From an uncultured Propionibacteriaceae bacterium (GTDB lineage: Bacteria; Actinomycetota; Actinomycetes; Propionibacteriales; Propionibacteriaceae), in NCBI GenBank assembly GCA_945911015.1, contig CAMDZW010000023.1:1-57846 (forward strand): a stretch of DNA of 57,846 bases, in the 5' to 3' direction. The stretch's first letter is position 1. Every line of letters starts with the position of its first letter. Both the position numbers and the translations under genes were made by a program. The notes beneath the pieces were generated by a model. The model did no database searches, was not told the DNA's origin, and saw nothing but the letters and a program-made list of their open reading frames with translations. Below, piece after piece: positions 55,238 through 57,846 of the stretch.

Positions 55238-55920
55238 GACCCGGCCACCAGTTCGGCCAGGTCGTCGACGACCAGATCAGCGCCGGCCGCTTCGAGGGCC
55301 GCATGTCCGACCCCACGATCGACCCCGATCACCAGACCGAAGGCGCCGGCCCGACCTGCGGCGACGCCTGAGGTGGCGTCCTCGACCACCACGGCACGGG
55401 CATCGGGGACCCCGAACGTCCTTGCTGCATGGGAGAAGGTGTCGGGGGCAGGCTTTCCGGGGAGGTCATGCTCGGCAGCGACAACACCGTCGACGATCAC
55501 CTCGAACCGGTCGAGCAGACCAGCGGCCGACAGCACCGGGCGGGCATTGCGCGAGGAGGACACGACTGCGAGTTCGATCGGGAGCGTGGCCAGATGGTCG
55601 AGAAGTTGGACCGACCCCGGGTAGGCCGTCACCCCGTCACGCTCGAGGATCTCGGTGAACAGGTCGTTCTTGCGGTCCCCCAGCTCCCGGACGGTGTCCT
55701 CGCTGACAGTCACACCGCGAGAGGCGAGCATCTCCCGTACCCCGTCGTAGCGGGGCCGACCGTCGATGTGGGCGAAGTAGTCGTCCTCGACGTACGGGGC
55801 GGCACCGGCCGGCAGTGCCGCAGTGAAGAGCTCCCGCCAAGCACGTCGGTGCACCTCAGCCGTCGGGGTCAGCACCCCGTCGAGATCGAACAACACGGCG
55901 TCCCAGTTCGTCCAGTCCAC
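55234..55920 (-). CDS. pgmB: Beta-phosphoglucomutase-type HAD hydrolase
   Basis: This 228-residue HAD-superfamily protein has the nucleophile motif FDLDGVLTPT (D12, D14), VVSSSRNA (motif II), GKPAPD (motif III Lys) and VEDATSGVAAGRAG (motif IV). The helical cap is that of beta-phosphoglucomutase, which turns beta-glucose 1-phosphate into glucose 6-phosphate and is typically paired with GH65 phosphorylases. The GTG at 55920 is preferred: TAGTGT (55933-55928) ends exactly 7 nt upstream. The GTG at 55929 is the alternative but would overlap that hexamer. Confidence 0.88.
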   Translation of the reverse strand: MDWTNWDAVLFDLDGVLTPTAEVHRRAWRELFTAALPAGAAPYVEDDYFAHIDGRPRYDGVREMLASRGVTVSEDTVRELGDRKNDLFTEILERDGVTAYPGSVQLLDHLATLPIELAVVSSSRNARPVLSAAGLLDRFEVIVDGVVAAEHDLPGKPAPDTFSHAARTFGVPDARAVVVEDATSGVAAGRAGAFGLVIGVDRGVGHAALEAAGADLVVDDLAELVAGS

Positions 55921-55941
55921 TTGCCCCACACTAGTGGACGT

Positions 55942-56235
55942 TCAGCTGGCCGTGGCAAGCTCCCTCTCGCAGCACAACTCGGCGATCCAGCCGCCGCTGC
56001 GGGGACAGAATCCACCACCGACATAGGTCAGGTGCAGCCCGCCTCGGTCAATGCTCTCGCCGCGGCGCATCGCGCTTCCTCCGGACCAGCCAGGGTCCGA
56101 GCCGAGGAAGGCCAGGCAGATCTCGTCGGCATCGGCGTGGATCACCCCGACCCGGTGGCCGCCGGGCAGCGTTGCCACACTCGGATGCCGCAGTCGGTAG
56201 GTGTGGCGGTCGGCATTGGTCGCTGACATCGTCAT
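55942..56235 (-). CDS. Small protein of unknown function (97 aa)
   Basis: The protein has a beta-rich look (HPSVATLPGGHRVGVIHADADEICLAFLG) and a C-terminal part with three cysteines (GGGFCPRSGGWIAELCC). I do not recognise the family. A good Shine-Dalgarno AAAGGAG lies 8 nt before the ATG at 56235, which argues for a real gene. It is divergent from the pentapeptide-repeat gene and lies 21 bases from the pgmB start on the same strand. Confidence 0.6.
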   Translation of the reverse strand: MTMSATNADRHTYRLRHPSVATLPGGHRVGVIHADADEICLAFLGSDPGWSGGSAMRRGESIDRGGLHLTYVGGGFCPRSGGWIAELCCERELATAS

Positions 56236-56304
56236 CGTCGTCTCCTTTCCTCAATGAGGTGTACGCGCTGGACGACGGTTTGGTTGCCCGGGTTCCAGAA
56301 ATTT

Positions 56305-56318
56305 CTTGCCAGGGCAAG
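56305..56318. promoter_or_regulatory. Operator-like palindrome CTTGCC-AG-GGCAAG
   Basis: A perfect 6-bp inverted repeat in the 134-base divergent region between the 97-aa gene and the pentapeptide-repeat gene. It shares a base with the palindrome GAAATTTC (56298-56305). Confidence 0.45.
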
Positions 56319-56343
56319 TTCGCAGCATGCCGGTGAACGGTCG

Positions 56344-56363
56344 CCGGATCACTTCTGATCCGG
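56344..56363. promoter_or_regulatory. Inverted repeat CCGGATCA-CTTC-TGATCCGG before the pentapeptide-repeat gene
   Basis: A perfect 8-bp stem with a 4-base loop. If transcription starts at the ATG at 56379 (CACAAT -10 at 56366-56371), the repeat lies just upstream of the -10 and would be an operator. If the upstream ATG 56370 is used, it would be in the RNA and could mask the start. Confidence 0.5.
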
Positions 56364-56378
56364 GGCACAATGGCCCTC

Positions 56379-57035
56379 ATGCCCGCATTCCAGGTCGCCC
56401 CCAGCCCCTCTGCAGACGTACCGGTGTCCGAGTGGTGGCCCGAGGATGACCAGGTCTATTCCGGGCTGCTGATCGAGCAGTGCCGGATCACCGCAGCGGT
56501 GGCAGAGCTGGTCGAGATCGATGACTCGCTGTTGCGGGGCGTGTCGTTCGGCGGAGCGGAGCTACCGAAACTTGCGGTCACCGACGCGGTGCTGGAGTCG
56601 TGCGACCTGGCGGTCTTCCAGAGCCGGGACAGCAGTTGGACCCGGGTGAGGATCGGGGAGTCCCGGCTCACCGGTCTCGGATTCACCCGCGCCAGCCTGC
56701 AACAGGTCGAGCTGACCGATTGCCCGGCCGGAGACAGCCTGTGGCGCTCCGCCTCGCTGCGCCAGGTCCGGTTCCGCGACTGCCAGCTGACCGGGGCCGA
56801 CTTCGCCGGTGCCCAGCTGACCCAGGTCGAGTTCATCGGTTGCGACCTGGCTGGTGCAGACTTCTCCCAGGCGCGGGTGCGCGGCGGCACCACCTTCACC
56901 GACTGCACCTTCACCGGCACGACCGGGCTCGACTCACTGCGCGGTGCCGAGATCGGATTCTCCGACCCCTACGATGCGGTCGCCCTGGTGGTGCCGCTGG
57001 CGGCGGCTCTGGGGCTGAAGGTCCGCCAGCTCTGA
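56379..57035 (+). CDS. Pentapeptide-repeat protein
   Basis: This 218-residue protein is built from pentapeptide repeats of the A(D/N)LxX type (about residues 50-200: LRGVSFGGAEL, LTGADFAGAQLTQVEF, LAGADFSQARVRGGTTF), expected to fold as a right-handed quadrilateral beta helix. Some relatives mimic DNA and protect DNA gyrase from quinolones; others have unknown roles. The ATG at 56379 is preferred because CACAAT lies 7 nt upstream; ATG 56370 overlaps that hexamer. It converges on the YgfZ-like gene with 7 bases between stops. Confidence 0.85.
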   Translation: MPAFQVAPSPSADVPVSEWWPEDDQVYSGLLIEQCRITAAVAELVEIDDSLLRGVSFGGAELPKLAVTDAVLESCDLAVFQSRDSSWTRVRIGESRLTGLGFTRASLQQVELTDCPAGDSLWRSASLRQVRFRDCQLTGADFAGAQLTQVEFIGCDLAGADFSQARVRGGTTFTDCTFTGTTGLDSLRGAEIGFSDPYDAVALVVPLAAALGLKVRQL

Positions 57036-57042
57036 GCGCCGG

Positions 57043-57846
57043 TCAGCGCAGCTTCGGGCGAACGTGCAGCCCGACCTCCGGGTCGACCAGCACCTCCTGA
57101 CCACAGGCGATCTCCTGGGTGACCAGTTCGGCATCGGTGGCCGTGTTGCGTTTGACCAGACCGAGCGCGATCGGGCCCAGCTCGTGGTGCCGCGAGCTGC
57201 TGCCGACGAAACCGACAGTCCGGCCATCCAGCTGGAGCTCATCGCCGACGGCGGGCAGCTGTTCGACCGAGCCGTCGAGGTGCAACATCACCAGCCGCCG
57301 CGGCGGGCGGCCGAGATTGTGGATCCGGGCGATGGTCTCCTGCCCGCGATAGCAGCCCTTGTCGAGGTGGACGCCGAGCAGGCCGATCTCATTGGGGATG
57401 GTGCGGTGGTCGGTGTCGACGCCGATCCTCGGGATCCCGGCGGCAATCCGCAGCGCCTCGTAGGCCCAGGTCCCGGCCCGCTGGTCCCCCAGCAGTCCTT
57501 CGATCTCGTCGCGTGGCGCAAACACCTCGACCCCGCCCAGAGCATCGCTGAGGTCCCGTCGGGCACACCGGTCGGTGACCGAGACCTCGGAGCCGGGACG
57601 CCAGACGACCCCGTACGAGTCCTCGATCTGGACCTCGACCCGCATCATGAACCGCATCGAGTTGAGGAAGTCGACCAGCGCTTGGGCGGCACCGGGCTCG
57701 GTGTGGGCCCAGAACGTTTCACCGTCGTCGACACCGGCCATGACATGCTCGATGTGACCATTCGGCGAGAGCAACAACGCCGTCGTGGCCTCCCCCGGTG
57801 GCAAGGCGGCAACAGGCTGGCTGGTCGACGAGGGCAGCCAGGGCAA
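57043..57846 (-). CDS. ygfZ: YgfZ/GcvT-type folate-binding protein (partial, 5' end beyond window)
   Basis: The last 267 residues of a tetrahydrofolate-binding protein of the YgfZ (IBA57) family, which helps in iron-sulfur cluster assembly and repair of enzymes. The diagnostic motif KGCYRGQE with its active cysteine is present and is followed by ARIHNLGRPPRRLV. The beginning of the gene lies past the right edge of the window, so its start cannot be given. Confidence 0.88.
   Translation of the reverse strand: MPWLPSSTSQPVAALPPGEATTALLLSPNGHIEHVMAGVDDGETFWAHTEPGAAQALVDFLNSMRFMMRVEVQIEDSYGVVWRPGSEVSVTDRCARRDLSDALGGVEVFAPRDEIEGLLGDQRAGTWAYEALRIAAGIPRIGVDTDHRTIPNEIGLLGVHLDKGCYRGQETIARIHNLGRPPRRLVMLHLDGSVEQLPAVGDELQLDGRTVGFVGSSSRHHELGPIALGLVKRNTATDAELVTQEIACGQEVLVDPEVGLHVRPKLR

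Noticed and set aside
52703-55624. 973-codon open frame on the plus strand across the GH65 region
   Set aside because: It is antisense to the GH65 and pgmB genes, with no family motifs and His/Gly/Val-rich shadow composition; high G+C keeps the antisense frame free of stops.

Overview
The window is chromosomal DNA of a high-G+C actinobacterium, most like a member of the Propionibacteriaceae. The evidence is the G+C-rich third codon positions, the mycobacterial-style gene neighbourhoods (carD-ispD-ispF beside a divergent LpqE-like lipoprotein; an XRE regulator followed by an HbhA-like gene; senX3-regX3 divergent from phoU) and many start codons that sit 6-7 nt after a -10 hexamer, as expected for leaderless mRNAs. 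The genus assignment is inference. I found no rRNA, tRNA, CRISPR array, transposase or integrase, and no gene-free stretch above 300 bases (the largest gaps are 28086-28321 and 1652-1864).

Region 1 (1-19.5 kb) is a defence region. The last codons of a TetR-like gene are followed by a membrane-anchored Mrr-type nuclease homologue and a small lipoprotein, both on the minus strand. Then comes a complete type 2 BREX (Pgl) phage-defence operon on the plus strand: pglW (NERD plus two kinase domains), pglX (adenine methyltransferase), pglY (ATPase), pglZ (alkaline-phosphatase superfamily), brxD (ATPase) and brxHI (Lhr-like helicase). All five junctions are 4-base stop/start overlaps, so the six proteins are probably translated from one mRNA in fixed proportion. 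The part of pglX expected to recognise the target site is clearly poorer in G+C than its flanks, which suggests a swapped specificity domain.

Region 2 (19.5-33.3 kb) is mostly core genome: a zinc polyol dehydrogenase, a polyacidic small protein, glyA, a DUF2207 membrane protein, two tandem YpfJ-type zinc metallopeptidases, ispF-ispD-carD, an LpqE-like lipoprotein, a PRPP-synthetase homologue, the phosphate-sensing pair senX3-regX3 with divergent phoU (three 11-nt PHO-box-like repeats lie between them), and gpmA.

Region 3 (33.3-45.1 kb) is mixed: two SDR oxidoreductases, a YbjN protein, a short ANL-family ligase homologue, a GTPase with a membrane-seeking tail, an AraC regulator with a 7-codon leader ORF, a PhyH oxygenase, an orphan sugar-binding lipoprotein, a membrane protein with a zinc ribbon, typA, and the XRE-HbhA pair, which ends in a strong hairpin terminator.

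Region 4 (45.1-57.8 kb) holds a TetR regulator with a divergent DrrAB-type ABC exporter, sppA, a three-gene sugar or sugar-acid oxidation operon (MDR dehydrogenase, enolase-superfamily protein, Gfo/Idh/MocA), a convergent GH65 disaccharide phosphorylase and beta-phosphoglucomutase pair, a small unknown protein, a pentapeptide-repeat protein, and the 3' part of a YgfZ-type folate-binding protein that runs off the window.
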